Counted from the first letter of the stretch, positions 1 to 9,394 are shown. The stretch: DNA of 64,000 nt from Petrosia ficiformis (GCA_947044365.1 OX345650.1:1686673-1750672), one strand, 5' to 3'. Program-made: numbers and translations. Notes: generated by a model from the letters alone, not told the origin.

Positions 1-499
1 TATATATATCAGAGTATGGTAGCAAAGTAAACACTTGCATATAATCCTGCATAAGTATATTTGCTAGGTGTTTATGTACAGTGTGTGTAGTACAATGTAG
101 TATAGTATAGTGTAGTATAGTAAGTGTGGTACAGTACAGTACAGTATAGTACAGTAGAGTGCAGTACAGTATGATACCTGTTTGGTAACACTATACAATT
201 ACTATCTACACTGAGTTAAATGTACATGTACAGTATAGGAGAGTAAGTGTAGTACAGTACAATATAATATCAGTTTGTTGTACTATAGGAGCAGGGTTTG
301 GTAAGAGAGAAAGCTTAAAGTGGAAAAAATGTTTTAAAGAATCACAAGTCAGGCTGAAATCTTAGTGTTTAAATTATGACATTAATCATTAGATAGGAAT
401 AAGATGTTTCCTTTCTTACTCATTACGAGTTGATACATCAGCAAAGAGGTGATTTCCATGAGAATTTTCAGTACCATAGTCACTAAGAGATATGTCAAA
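1..499. other. intergenic array cassette, left edge
   Basis: No gene seen. Bases 90-180 are a degenerate CAGTA/TACAG pentamer array. Bases 300-490 match the shared cassette found between most transporter units (the segment with AAAGCTTAAAGTGGAAAA and the TTTCCTTTCTTACTCATTAC stretch). The same cassette is at 33740-34180, also next to a hAT-like insertion, so the two places are duplicates of each other. Confidence 0.7.
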
Positions 500-895
500 C
501 AGCGGCGTAGCCAGACACTAGATTTTAAGTCAATTTTTTAGTATTTTTTTGATTAAAAATGAATGATTCAGTGCCTCCATACCTAGGGAAAATTCCCTAG
601 ATTTAGGGGGGAATTTTGTTATTTAGGGTCTAGGGGGGAATTTTATAAATGATTGAAATCTAGGGAATTTTTGACCCAAAACTGATTTAAGTGTGTTCAC
701 ACCTAGAAAATTATAACACTGATAACAGCAAAGTGATCATAATAGTCACAGTAAGTCACTGCAGGTGTTTCACGATCAGTGCTTTTTAGTTTTTCTGTCA
801 GTTCTCTTTCTTTATACTGAAGTAACTCAATTATCAAGTCTGATTTCCATGAGAATCATCAAGTTCAACGATTCAAAATGTATGATGAGATTCAG
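500..895. mobile_element. hAT-like non-autonomous element, decayed copy
   Basis: It starts with CAGCGGCGTAGCCAGACAC directly after ATGTCAAA, as does the better copy at 34183. The two align through the inner part (GTGCTTTTTAGT, TTTCATGAGAATC, GATTCAAAATGTATGATGAG). The right terminus is missing here: sequence returns to the array cassette near 895. Bases 555-720 hold an extra segment with repeated TTAGGGGGGAATTTT and CTAGGGAA runs absent from the other copy, probably a small nested insertion. No coding sequence seen. Confidence 0.55.
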
Positions 896-1029
896 AACTT
901 ACATAATCAGGCCACACCCAATTTAGCTAGTTAATTATAATCAAAAATATTAAGAAGTAACAAAAGAAATATCACAAATACTAAACAAGTAAAACAACAT
1001 ATACTTGTAGTACATTAACAAATATGTGA

Positions 1030-1127
1030 CTATAAATTGAGAAATCTTTACCGATAAATAAATTTTGCTGCTATTTCAATCAACAACCTTTGGAATTTTT
1101 TTTACCATAAAGAAATCCCCATCTAGA
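1030..1127. repeat. degenerate 3'-flank inverted repeat of a unit
   Basis: Left arm ACTATAAATTGAGA and right arm TCCCCATCTAGAGT are a decayed version of the paired arms found downstream of most transporter units (best examples 10256-10363 and 28952-29063). The pairing here is poor. It marks this stretch as the 3' flank of U1. Confidence 0.6.
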
Positions 1128-1161
1128 GTATGTTACATGTATGTATATACACACGTACTAG

Positions 1162-1437
1162 TGTTCCATACTGAATACTATAACTAATACACTGTAGTAG
1201 AATACCACACCAACATGACCATATACTCAAATTGATAGCTTATTCTCTACCAAATATAGTCTCAAATACTCCTAAGATGGTAGCCTAAAAATATACCTTG
1301 AATAGTAGCATCAACATCAATCAATTGTGGATGTTATGTAATGTTAATTGATAAACACATTCTTGCAATAAAGCAAAGAGAACCAGTAACCTTGCTGGAA
1401 GGTTCATGTTACGACTCTTGAGCTCTTTTATATACAT
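1162..1437 (-). pseudogene. U1: POT-like transporter, N-terminal remnant
   Basis: Reading from 1437 on the minus strand gives MYIKELKSRNMNLPARLLVL, the family N-terminus, then a frameshift in helix 1. Pieces of loop 1 and helix 2 follow in shifted frames, ending with the helix 3 block (WSCWCGILLQCISYSIQYGT in other units). At 1161 the sequence jumps directly into the conserved 3' flank (ACACGTACTAGTG), so a deletion has removed about three quarters of the gene together with its stop codon. Trp in the LPAWLL motif is Arg here. Certainly non-functional. Confidence 0.85.
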
Positions 1438-2366
1438 CTGTGAGTTATTCTCCAATGATAAATTAGTCTTTAGTGACTCATTGCAACTCAAGTATCGATC
1501 GGTAAAGTAAACTCTGCTGGAATGTACATGTAGGATGACATTTGATTCCATATACCTGTTATCACAATTGTATTGTGGACTCGCTCCATTTAATCTGTAT
1601 CTATGAACATATTAGTCTCACTATTCAATGAGTTTAAACTAACTATAGTAGCAAGTGTGTGTTATATTATAACCTATTACGTATAATTATTTACACAATG
1701 TCACATGATAGTGTAGTATCTATATGTACATATACTAACAACTACGTATAAATAATTATTGTCATTGTTATAATGTGTAATACATTTTATAATTAGTAAG
1801 TATTTTTGTGTACTGTGTGTACAGTACAGTATTATAAGTGTAGTACAGTACAGTACAGTACAGTATTATAAGTGTAGTATAGTACAGTACAGTACAGTAC
1901 GATACCTGTTTGGTAACACTATACAAGTGTGTCTACACTGTACATGTACAGTACAGTATAATATCAGCTTGGTTGTACTGTACAGGCAGAGTTTAGTAAG
2001 AGAAAGAAAAAAGCGTTTTAAGAATCACAGGTCAGGCCGAAAGTCTTAGCGTTTAAATTATGACATCATTAGATAGTAATAACAAATTTTGATGAGAGAA
2101 ATCGCTTATTAAAGATGTTTTCTTTCTTATTAATTACTAACTTTGAACACCTGTCTTCCTTAAGTACTGTGGCAGCGGGTTCATACACTAGCAAAGAGAG
2201 TATCAACTCTTGATAGTACCATAGTCACTAAGAGAGACTCAATGATATGGAAATCATCAGGCCACACCTAATTTGACTAGTTTATTAATTATATTAATGT
2301 TATAATCAAAAAAAATTAAGAACAGCAAATTTGCAACAAATTATAGAAAAGAAATATCACAAATAC
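1438..2366. other. intergenic cassette between U1 and U2
   Basis: No gene seen. It contains the conserved 5' flank of U1 (1438-1560), a CAGTA/TACAG array at about 1815-1910, and the shared cassette 1985-2366 ending in the CACAAATAC sequence where the palindrome at 2367 is inserted. Confidence 0.7.
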
Positions 2367-2421
2367 CAGGAGCCCATAAAAAGAACGAGAGGGTACCCTC
2401 TCGTTTTTTTATGGGCTCCTG
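2367..2421. mobile_element. 55-bp near-perfect palindrome with target-site duplication
   Basis: The left arm CAGGAGCCCATAAAAAG.. and the right arm ..TTTTTTATGGGCTCCTG are complementary along almost the whole length, meeting at the self-complementary GGGTACCC centre; the only interruption is one extra base in the left arm. It is flanked by CAAATAC on both sides (2360-2366 and 2422-2428). Other units have a single uninterrupted CACAAATACTAAAC here, giving the empty site. A minimal foldback or terminal-repeat remnant of a DNA transposon is the simplest reading. Confidence 0.8.
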
Positions 2422-2497
2422 CAAATACTAAACAACATATACTTGTAGTACATTAACAAATATCAGTGTATAGTGTAATGGAAAACACAGTTACTAT

Positions 2498-2595
2498 AAA
2501 TTGAGAAATCTTTACTGATAAATAAATTTTGCTGCTATTTCAATTAACAACCTTTGAATTTTTTTTTACCATAAAAAATCCCCATCTAGAGTATG
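2498..2595. repeat. 3'-flank inverted repeat of U2
   Basis: Arms ACTATAAATTGAGA and TCCCCATCTAGAGT lie about 80 bases apart, just downstream of the U2 stop on the minus strand. The arms have drifted and pair only partly, unlike the matching element at 10256-10363. Confidence 0.6.
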
Positions 2596-2697
2596 TTACA
2601 TGTATGTATATACACAGGTACTAGTGGTTAGTGTATGTATAACTTGGTGCATATTATAACAGATCTACATACTGATACACACATACATATGCATAAC

Positions 2698-4347
2698 TTA
2701 ATAAACAACTGAAAGTATTTTTAAAGTACTTCCAGAATATTCTTCTTCTTGTCTATTCTCAAGGATATGATCATATGTCGCTTTTACAACAGCATGAACT
2801 TCATAATCTTCATCCTTACGTCTTCTTCGATACCATCTAGCAACGAATATATATATAATCAACCCTATGACACATATAATAATCTGTAATAACAATACCC
2901 AGAAACTGCAAGATACATGACCACTAGTCTTCCAAAATATGAAGATACTTCCAATGGTCACATACAAAACATGAATGAACCAAAGTGTACCTACAATCAT
3001 TCCACTCATGTTTGATGGAGCTTGACTGATTATGAATTCCAATATATAGAGCTTGAACAGTGCATGTGCAAGACCAGAGAATACTAAAGGAATGGTATAA
3101 TATAAAAATGAGATTTGTACAAGATCATCTCTTGTTGATAGTAAGGATGTAGCACATACACCATCTCCTGGTGTGACAAAATGTCCAACAAGTTCAAGGA
3201 CTATCATACAAAGTAGTGCTATTAATATTAAAATATAAGAGACACCTATGGCTCTCAATGCTTTTAGTATGAAGTATTCTATTTTTGGGAATAATGGAAT
3301 AATAACTAGCTCGAATAGTGGTATCAATAGGATGATTTGACTGTCCAATCCCAACCATAATGTGTATGATCCATGACCATTAAGAGCAGTTGTGGCTCCT
3401 TCAAATGTGTTGATGTATCTCACAACACCATAAGTAACATGATAATATGGAATGAAGAATCCAAATGTACTAAGTATCACTGCTACAATCCTCCAAAACG
3501 TTTTTACATTCTCTACATCCTCTTCTGAAAATGGACCACCATATTTACTCTTCCCAAGATCCACTCGAGAGGGTATTTCATTCTCCCAGTATGTGAAAGC
3601 ACTTCTTTTCTCGGGACTCTTGTGATACAAGGCATACTTTAACACATTATAAACTATTTTATATGGATTATTCTTCTGTGTACCAACCAGTTTATAATAA
3701 TTATAAAAACAAGCATGTAGGCATAGAGCTACTGATATGAAGAGAAATATCATAATGCATGTAATTAGAAGAAACTCTGAATCATTACTACTGCCTGTAC
3801 CAAGTCCAATTGCTTTTCCTAAGAAAAATCCCCATATAATCCAGTGTAAAAAAGCCCTTGCATGTGTATTTGGCTTATCCCTTAACTGATCCAGTCCATA
3901 AGCAGGTATGTTTGTAAAGAGTCCTGCAATTCCCAGCATCAATAATAGCAGTGCCACACCTGATATTCCATACTTTGCTATATTGGCAGGTAGTCCACAT
4001 GTACCATACTGAATACTATAACTAATACACTGTAGTAGAATACCACACCAACATGACCATAAACTCAAATTAATAGCTCTTCCTCTACCAATTATAGTAT
4101 CAGTTAACCATCCTATCAATGGAAAAAATAGTCCTAAGATAGTAAACTCAACCCTATTAAATATATTTTTAGTAGTGGTATCAACATCATGTATAGCTTC
4201 AAAGGAAGATGACGTTTCAGGATTTGTTACAAGTGAAGATATAATGTTAGGTTTCAATCCATAACACATTGCTGCAACAATAACAAAGAGAACCAGTAAC
4301 CATGCTGGAAGGTTCATTGTACGACTCTTGAGCTCTTTGATATACAT
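2698..4347 (-). CDS. U2: POT/SLC15-like MFS transporter, intact
   Basis: An open frame of 549 codons. About 12 helices can be read (residues ~13-33, 65-83, 93-113, 128-146, 168-187, 192-213, 284-305, 335-355, 366-388, 410-432, 443-470, 482-504) with a long polar loop 214-283 between helices 6 and 7. Family marks are GWLTDTIIGRGRAI (79-92; PTR2/MFS motif A), NIPAYGLDQL (146-155) and LEFIISQAPSNMSG (436-449). Helix 1 lacks the ExxER motif of proton-coupled peptide transporters, so coupling and substrate are unknown. The start is MYIKEL because the codons upstream lack the MENN start seen in U14. Ser replaces the loop-1 Cys (SSSFEA versus SSCFEA), and the tail ends LSVVY, one residue longer than the LSVV of U5. 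Family assignment is firm; function is inference. Confidence 0.85.
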   Translation of the reverse strand: MYIKELKSRTMNLPAWLLVLFVIVAAMCYGLKPNIISSLVTNPETSSSFEAIHDVDTTTKNIFNRVEFTILGLFFPLIGWLTDTIIGRGRAINLSLWSCWCGILLQCISYSIQYGTCGLPANIAKYGISGVALLLLMLGIAGLFTNIPAYGLDQLRDKPNTHARAFLHWIIWGFFLGKAIGLGTGSSNDSEFLLITCIMIFLFISVALCLHACFYNYYKLVGTQKNNPYKIVYNVLKYALYHKSPEKRSAFTYWENEIPSRVDLGKSKYGGPFSEEDVENVKTFWRIVAVILSTFGFFIPYYHVTYGVVRYINTFEGATTALNGHGSYTLWLGLDSQIILLIPLFELVIIPLFPKIEYFILKALRAIGVSYILILIALLCMIVLELVGHFVTPGDGVCATSLLSTRDDLVQISFLYYTIPLVFSGLAHALFKLYILEFIISQAPSNMSGMIVGTLWFIHVLYVTIGSIFIFWKTSGHVSCSFWVLLLQIIICVIGLIIYIFVARWYRRRRKDEDYEVHAVVKATYDHILENRQEEEYSGSTLKILSVVY

Positions 4348-4735
4348 CTGTGAGTTATTCTCTAAATGAATTAGTCTTCAGCAACTCAAGTATAGTTAAA
4401 AGTAAATTCTTCTGGAGTTACTTAATCTTCAGTAGCTGACTGCAAATCAAGTATAGGTAAAGTAAACTCAGCTGGGATGTACATGTAGCAGGACTGCTGA
4501 TTCCATATGCCAGTTATCACAGTATTGTGGGATTTGTTCCATTGAGTATAATGTGTATGTAAATGATTGTGAACTATTATGAATATTTGCAGTGTGTTAT
4601 ACTAATGAACTATAACCTATTATATATATACACAATGTCACATGATAGCATAGTATCTATAAGTACTTTATACTAACAACTATGTATAAATAATTGTTGT
4701 CATTGTTATAATGTGTAATACACATTATAATTATA

Positions 4736-4781
<46 letters not shown>

Positions 4782-4829
4782 TAATGTCAGAGTATGGTAG
4801 TATAGTCCTGCATAAGTCTTTGTGTTGGT
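4348..4829. other. 5' flank of U2 and (TA)n tract
   Basis: Conserved upstream block of the units (4348-4520), then AT-rich sequence with an uninterrupted (TA)n run at about 4742-4779. AACTCACAG lies immediately before the ATG on the coding strand and could be a splice acceptor for an unseen 5' leader exon; transcript data would be needed. No gene seen. Confidence 0.6.
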
Positions 4830-5190
4830 AAAGTGCAGTATAATACTGTAGAGTGCAGTACAGTATAGTATGTAACAGTAGAGTGCAGTATAGTGGAGTG
4901 CAGTAGTATGTAACAGTATAGTGCAGTATAGTAGAGTGCAATACAGTATAGTACGTAACAGTAGAGTGCAGTACAGTATAATACTGTAGAGTGCAGTACA
5001 GTATAGTATGTAACAGTAGAGTGCAGTATAGTGGAGTGCAGTACAATATATTACAGTAGAGTGCAGTATAGTGGAGTGCAGTACAATATAGTATGTAACA
5101 GTATAGTGCAGTATAGTGGAGTGCAATACAGTATAGTATGTAACAGTAGAGTGCAGTACAGTATAATACTGTAGAGTGCAATGCTTGCCT
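4830..5190. repeat. CAGTA-based minisatellite with higher-order period
   Basis: Variants of GTAGAGTGCAGTACAGTATA and AGTATGTAACAGTAGAGTGC recur through about 360 bases. It is the longest and most regular of the pentamer arrays in the window. Because the repeat lacks stops in some minus-strand frames, it yields long Tyr/Cys/Thr/Leu-rich open frames that are not genes. Confidence 0.85.
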
Positions 5191-5191
5191 T

Positions 5192-5525
5192 ATACCCAGG
5201 CTCTTTAGATGGCAGAGAAAAAGAGCTGTGATTCGACTGTTAGTGCATGCACTTAGCAAAATAACACTAAAGGGTGTGTCAGTTTGTAGTACACAATGAC
5301 ACGGATAAGATCAGCTCCTGGGATCAGGATATCCAAAGTGTGGCACAGAAACATATAGCTGGATTAAAACTAACCATATTGTTTATACTACCTATTTCAG
5401 CTAAGTGAAACAAAAAGATTACAATAGTTCCATAGTCACCTCTGGGAAATTAAATAGTTAATTAGCACATGCGCAAACAGTTGAATTCAGGCTCTCATTC
5501 TCTGCCATCTAAAGAGCCCGAGTAC
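5192..5525. mobile_element. MITE-like element with 20-bp inverted ends
   Basis: GGCTCTTTAGATGGCAGAGA at 5199-5218 is matched by its exact reverse complement at 5499-5518. The interior has no open frame. Relatives are truncated at 44349 (left end plus interior) and 60730 (interior only), both in the same array cassette, so it has been spread by array duplication as well as by any transposition. Confidence 0.75.
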
Positions 5526-6252
5526 GAGGTTAAGTACAGTACGATACCTGTTTAGTAACATTATATAAGTACTATAGGGAAATGTGTGACTGAGTTAACT
5601 GTATTTGTATAGTACAGTATAATATGTAATTGGTATATAGTACTATACATTGAGGGTTTGATTTAGAAAAGTAAGAGCGAAACCTTAAAAGTGGGAAAAC
5701 GTATTTAAAAAAAATCTCATGTCAGGTTGAAATTATAACAAATTAACTACCTTTGAACACCTGTCTTCCTTGAATGCTGTGGCAGCAAGTTGATACACCA
5801 GCAGAGAGCTTTAACTGGAGTATCAACTCTTGATATGTTCAGTACCATAGTCACTAAGAGAGACTTAATGCTATGGTAAATGGCAAACTTGGAAAAAGTA
5901 GCAGCTCCACATCATGAGGTCATGCTCATGTTGACTCGTTAATTAATTATATTAATGATTGTAATAATAGAAAATATTTAAAAGCAAACACATCTGTAAC
6001 TGGGCAATTAATTTTGATTAATGAAAACAAATATCACAAATACTAGATTAGTCTCATCCCCAGACTCCGGGGCGTGAGTCTGGTCTGTTGAGCAAACATT
6101 TTATCCCAGCTCTGGAATTTTGTCACTGTATCTCAATATAACTTGTTGTGTATGTAGGGATAACCCATTAAAGAAAATGGCAACACATCTGTCAACAATT
6201 AACTTTTTAACACTTCACAGGCTGTGAGAGGGCAGTTTCGTCGTGCAACTGT
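5526..6252. other. array cassette fragment and junction to foreign block
   Basis: 5526-6050 is the shared intergenic cassette (GATACCTGTTTAGTAACA through ATCACAAATACTA). From 6053 the sequence is unrelated to the array (CCCAGACTCCGGGGCGTGAG and following). No gene seen. This is the left junction of the UPF1/EFG1 block, copy A. Confidence 0.6.
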
Positions 6253-6660
6253 TTGTTACTATAAATTCACTACTATAAATAGAAATCATTAATTATTATA
6301 AATAGAAAACATTTACTACTATAAATAGAAACCATTCACAGAAAACATTCAATACTATAAATAGAAACCATTCACTACTATAAATAGAAACCATTCACAG
6401 AAAACATTCAATACTATAAATAGAAACCATTCACTACTATAAATAGAAATCATGCACTACTATAAATAGATACCAGTCACTGCAAAGACACCATTCACTA
6501 CTATAAATAGATGCCATTCACTACTATAAATAGAACTATAAATAGAAAACATGCACTACTATAAATAGAAATTATATATAGATACCAGTCACTGCAAAGA
6601 TATCATTCACTAGGATGCCATTCACTATTATAAATAGAACCATTCACTACTATAAATAGT
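6253..6660. repeat. 23-bp minisatellite, ACTATAAATAGAAACCATTC type
   Basis: Units such as CACTACTATAAATAGAAACC recur about 15 times with small length differences. The sequence around it belongs to the UPF1-like fragment, and a shorter version (44905-44995) precedes the matching exon in copy B, so it is probably intronic. It is not a CRISPR: there are no unique spacers. Confidence 0.85.
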
Positions 6661-6739
6661 AAATTTCACCTCCCATTACAGCTACTAATAGTTTTTATTG
6701 TCTGCAGTTATGATAATGCAGTGCTTTTTATTCCTGTAG

Positions 6740-7744
6740 GCTCCAGGAGCACCACGACCAAGTTCCTTTGCTCAGAATCTCATTAACAGTCAGGCCAGTC
6801 AGGTACATACATGTATCTATATGTATAGTATATGCATGTGGTGTGCAGAGTTTCTAACCCGTCAGTACCAAATGAGGCTGATAGGCAAAATCATACATGT
6901 GTTAGATAGCATAATTGATATAAAATTATATATTTTCTCATTTCTAATGTCAGATAGACACATCCTACTACATGTACACCATTTGGCCTGAATTACTTAA
7001 GATATGGTAGTTTAGTTTTGAATAATGGCATGCTACACTAAACTGCTACTATCACCCTCTCACCCCTGAAATAAAGATGAGTTGGAAGGTCTGAGTGTGA
7101 TTAGTTTACTGCATACAGTTATATAAGTTATTGCATCTTACAGGATAACTCTCACCAGCCCAGTCAACCATTGACTCAAAATCCTTTATCTATGAGTCAA
7201 CCATCACAACCTTTGTCGCAGTCTGAACTATCTCAAGTGAGTGATACACAATAGGGCTGGGAAATTATAATAGTACAATTATTTATACCACATCATATTG
7301 TCACATTATTTTTGAATATCAAAAACAAAATATTATTAATACAACATGCATATAATATATTACCTTTCATAAACATTATTGAAGCTATTTGTTAGGAAGA
7401 GAAACAATGGCAACTAAGTCTATAATTTCAGTTTGTGTTCTGTTTATACTTGTTTGAAGTAACTATTACCTCACATTAAGGATACATAATCATATGTAAT
7501 AATTGCTATAATCATAATACTTATACTTAATGCAATGTCAATATTGCACAACTGTAATACACAATACTTTCAAGAATCATTTCTTATATCACTGCTTTCT
7601 CTTCATTAGGACATTTATGTGGATGAATTTCGTTCACAAACTGACACTAGCCTTTCCCAAGATTCCAGTTACCACGGAGAAGGGGGTGGGCCTATACGTA
7701 GGCCCATAATGAATTATGATCATCCCACTTACAACTTCTACTAA
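6740..7744 (+). pseudogene. UPF1-like 3' terminal exons, copy A
   Basis: Three exon-like segments with AG/GT borders. 6740-6802 encodes APGAPRPSSFAQNLINSQASQ without its last residue in quotation terms: APGAPRPSSFAQNLINSQAS plus Q. 7144-7236 encodes a Ser-Gln-rich stretch (SMSQPSQPLSQSELSQ). 7610-7744 encodes YVDEFRSQTDTSLSQDSS and runs to a TAA. All are phase 0 and open when joined. The order NSQASQ, MSQPSQ, SQDS matches the Ser/Gln-rich C-terminal tail of UPF1, the nonsense-mediated decay helicase, whose SQ motifs are phosphorylation sites. No helicase exons precede it: upstream is the minisatellite, so the gene body is missing and I call it a truncated copy, although these exons themselves are undamaged. 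Confidence 0.7.
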
Positions 7745-8229
7745 ACTCTGCCCACTCCACATTAAATAAATATTATCGATAAAATTTCAAATGTTTAATC
7801 AGACATGTGGGTGGAGTTTTGAGTACAATAAGGAACTTGATGAACCTTAATACAAATGAAGTTGAGAGTTGCTACTCAAAGAACTAATATGTACATGTAT
7901 GCAGTACCTTTAATATGACCTTAATAATCACCTTGTATATTTTAGTAATCAGTGTTATATAGGCTGCCTTGTTGATGTAGCTAGTTATGTACACTGTATG
8001 GTAAGTAATCATGTTTGAGTGTTCTTAAACATAGTTCTTTCAATCACATGGTATTTGAGTAATATTTTGATAATGGAGTAGTTAGTTAATAATAGTTTGA
8101 AAATATTGAAGCCACTTCCTCAGTGAGGTGAAGGGCTGATTGAATTCTGCTACAGTGGTGTGAAAACACCCAATCATGCAGGACATTGTCTGATAAAATT
8201 TAATGATCTGATTTACATAATTACTAGCT
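7745..8229. other. downstream of UPF1-like terminal exon
   Basis: No gene seen. A homologous stretch follows the copy B exon at 46000, but copy B carries an extra segment of about 320 bases at roughly 46040-46365 which is absent here. This is the 3' untranslated or intergenic part of the captured locus. Confidence 0.5.
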
Positions 8230-8450
8230 GAAACAGAATTGTATACACAACACGTATATATGGAGCAGGACAAGAGTGTTGAAATGTCCAGTAGTGGCTC
8301 ACTATTTCTACACTCTTGTTCTGCTATCTGTAGCAGATTACTATATCTGGAGTGCCCACAATGGAAGAAAGATCTATTACCACCCCACTATATGATTTGG
8401 TGGTGCAATAATTACGTATTTTCTGTATCTAGCTGTAATGACTAATGAGT
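8230..8450 (+). other. conserved block of unknown function, copy A
   Basis: Closely matches 46505-46700 in copy B (TGTTGAAATGTCCAG and GGAAGAAAGATCTATTACCA). A 68-codon plus-strand frame (8239-8445) spans it, but no family is recognised and the minus strand is also partly open, so coding status is undecided. It lies between the UPF1-like and EFG1-like pieces in both copies. Confidence 0.35.
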
Positions 8451-8518
8451 GGATCAGAGCATAGATAGTAGAGCAGGTAATAGTTCTACTCTACTGTCAA
8501 CAGTATTTATTTACTCTT

Positions 8519-8575
8519 GCTACAAAAGTAATGAAGATAAGAAGATGAACAAGAGATATAAGATGGTCAAATGCT
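8519..8575 (+). pseudogene. EFG1-like exon remnant, copy A
   Basis: Encodes NEDKKMNKRYKMVKCF before a GT donor, matching the last part of the copy B exon (46929-47061), where the same site reads KDKKMNKRYKMVKFF. The first part of the exon is lost. The following acceptor region is interrupted by the MITE at 8653. Assignment to the EFG1 family depends on the copy B evidence. Confidence 0.5.
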
Positions 8576-8652
8576 TTGGTAATGATTGTATTATTGTCTG
8601 TCATTTATAAATGATATTTCTTAGAAAAAAGAAAAATATAATAATAATCTTG

Positions 8653-8890
8653 TATGGGGTGCCATCTGTCTCAAAATACAGTGTGAAGTCAATGTTTAGA
8701 AATCATCGATGTTTAGCGATGTTTAGCAAATCGATGTTTAGAAAGTCGTCAATATTTATGAAGTCAATGTTTAGAAATCATCGATGTTTAGTGATGTTTA
8801 GCAAATCGAAACATCGATGACATTGCTAAACATCGATGACTTTCTAAACATTGACTTCACACTGTATTTTGAGACAGATGGCACCCCATA
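8653..8890. mobile_element. 238-bp MITE with long inverted termini
   Basis: Starts TATGGGGTGCCATCTGTCTC and ends with the reverse complement (GAGACAGATGGCACCCCATA). Complementarity extends through AAAATACAGTGTGAAGTCAA on both sides. ATCTTG flanks both ends (8647-8652 and 8891-8896), a likely 6-bp target duplication. The interior has a direct repeat of GTCAATGTTTAGAAATCATC followed by GATGTTTAG runs. It sits in the second half of the EFG1-like fragment, which is intact at this point in copy B. Confidence 0.85.
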
Positions 8891-9019
8891 ATCTTGTGAT
8901 ACTTTGAGGGTGTTTAGGGAATCCCAGCCCCTCCCCCTTTGTATGAAACTCTGAAGTTTTTTTGTCTCTATCGATTTTTCTCTGTCTGTTTGCCTGTTCT
9001 TCCTCTCTCTGTGCTTAGA

Positions 9020-9345
9020 ATTAGTTATGGCACTGACTGATCAAGGAATACCAAGAACAGGGTTTGTTAGTTGAAGGACCTCTCAGTAATTTTGTAAGAA
9101 TGAAATGCATCTTAGTAAACCTGTGAAAATGAGGAATAAGAATAATCCAGTAAGTTCACATTTTATATTTAATAATTACATTTATAATATCACATGATTG
9201 TCACATGATCATTACACAGGGTGCTCATTTCATGTCTCATGCATGCTATGTTTAGTGCTAAAGATGCTCTTCTTCCCCACATCATCCACTTCATCCTCAA
9301 CATCTTCAGTACAAGAATCAAATGCATGATAGTCAATGTGAGTTT
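9020..9345 (+). pseudogene. UPF1-like internal exons, copy A
   Basis: 9020-9149 encodes, with breaks, LIKEYQEQGLLVEGPLSNFV and then, in another frame, MHLSKPVKMRNKNNP, matching the end of the UPF1 helicase core. Two in-frame stops lie just before (TAG and TGA around LWH). A GTAAGT donor follows at 9150. 9200-9345 encodes the following segment (GAHFMS..) but has a 4-base duplication (ATGC) that frameshifts it. These exons lie downstream of the terminal exons, the reverse of a normal gene order. Confidence 0.7.
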
Positions 9346-9394
9346 ATAATTTGTCCAAATTAGTATTGTACAAGTACTGAATTATCTAAACAGT

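Noticed and set aside
2698..4347. Possibility that the proteins are chemoreceptors or GPCRs expanded in tandem.
   Set aside because: Twelve rather than seven helices, an MFS motif A loop after helix 2, and POT blocks at the expected places.
4657..5259. Minus-strand 200-codon frame rich in Tyr, Cys, Thr and Leu (and similar frames at 12490, 14102, 20924, 31169, 41334, 48443, 61430).
   Set aside because: They are translations of the CAGTA/TACAG arrays, which happen to lack stop codons in some frames; no conserved start, domain or flank.
6253..6660. Regular repeats that might suggest a CRISPR array.
   Set aside because: Units follow one another without unique spacers, the genome is eukaryotic, and the matching repeat at 44905 has the same exon context.
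7144..7236. Idea that the SQ-rich segment is a low-complexity repeat and not UPF1.
   Set aside because: The three exons follow the same motif order as the UPF1 tail and other UPF1-specific blocks (GVITPYEGQ, LVEGPLNN) occur in the same duplicated block.
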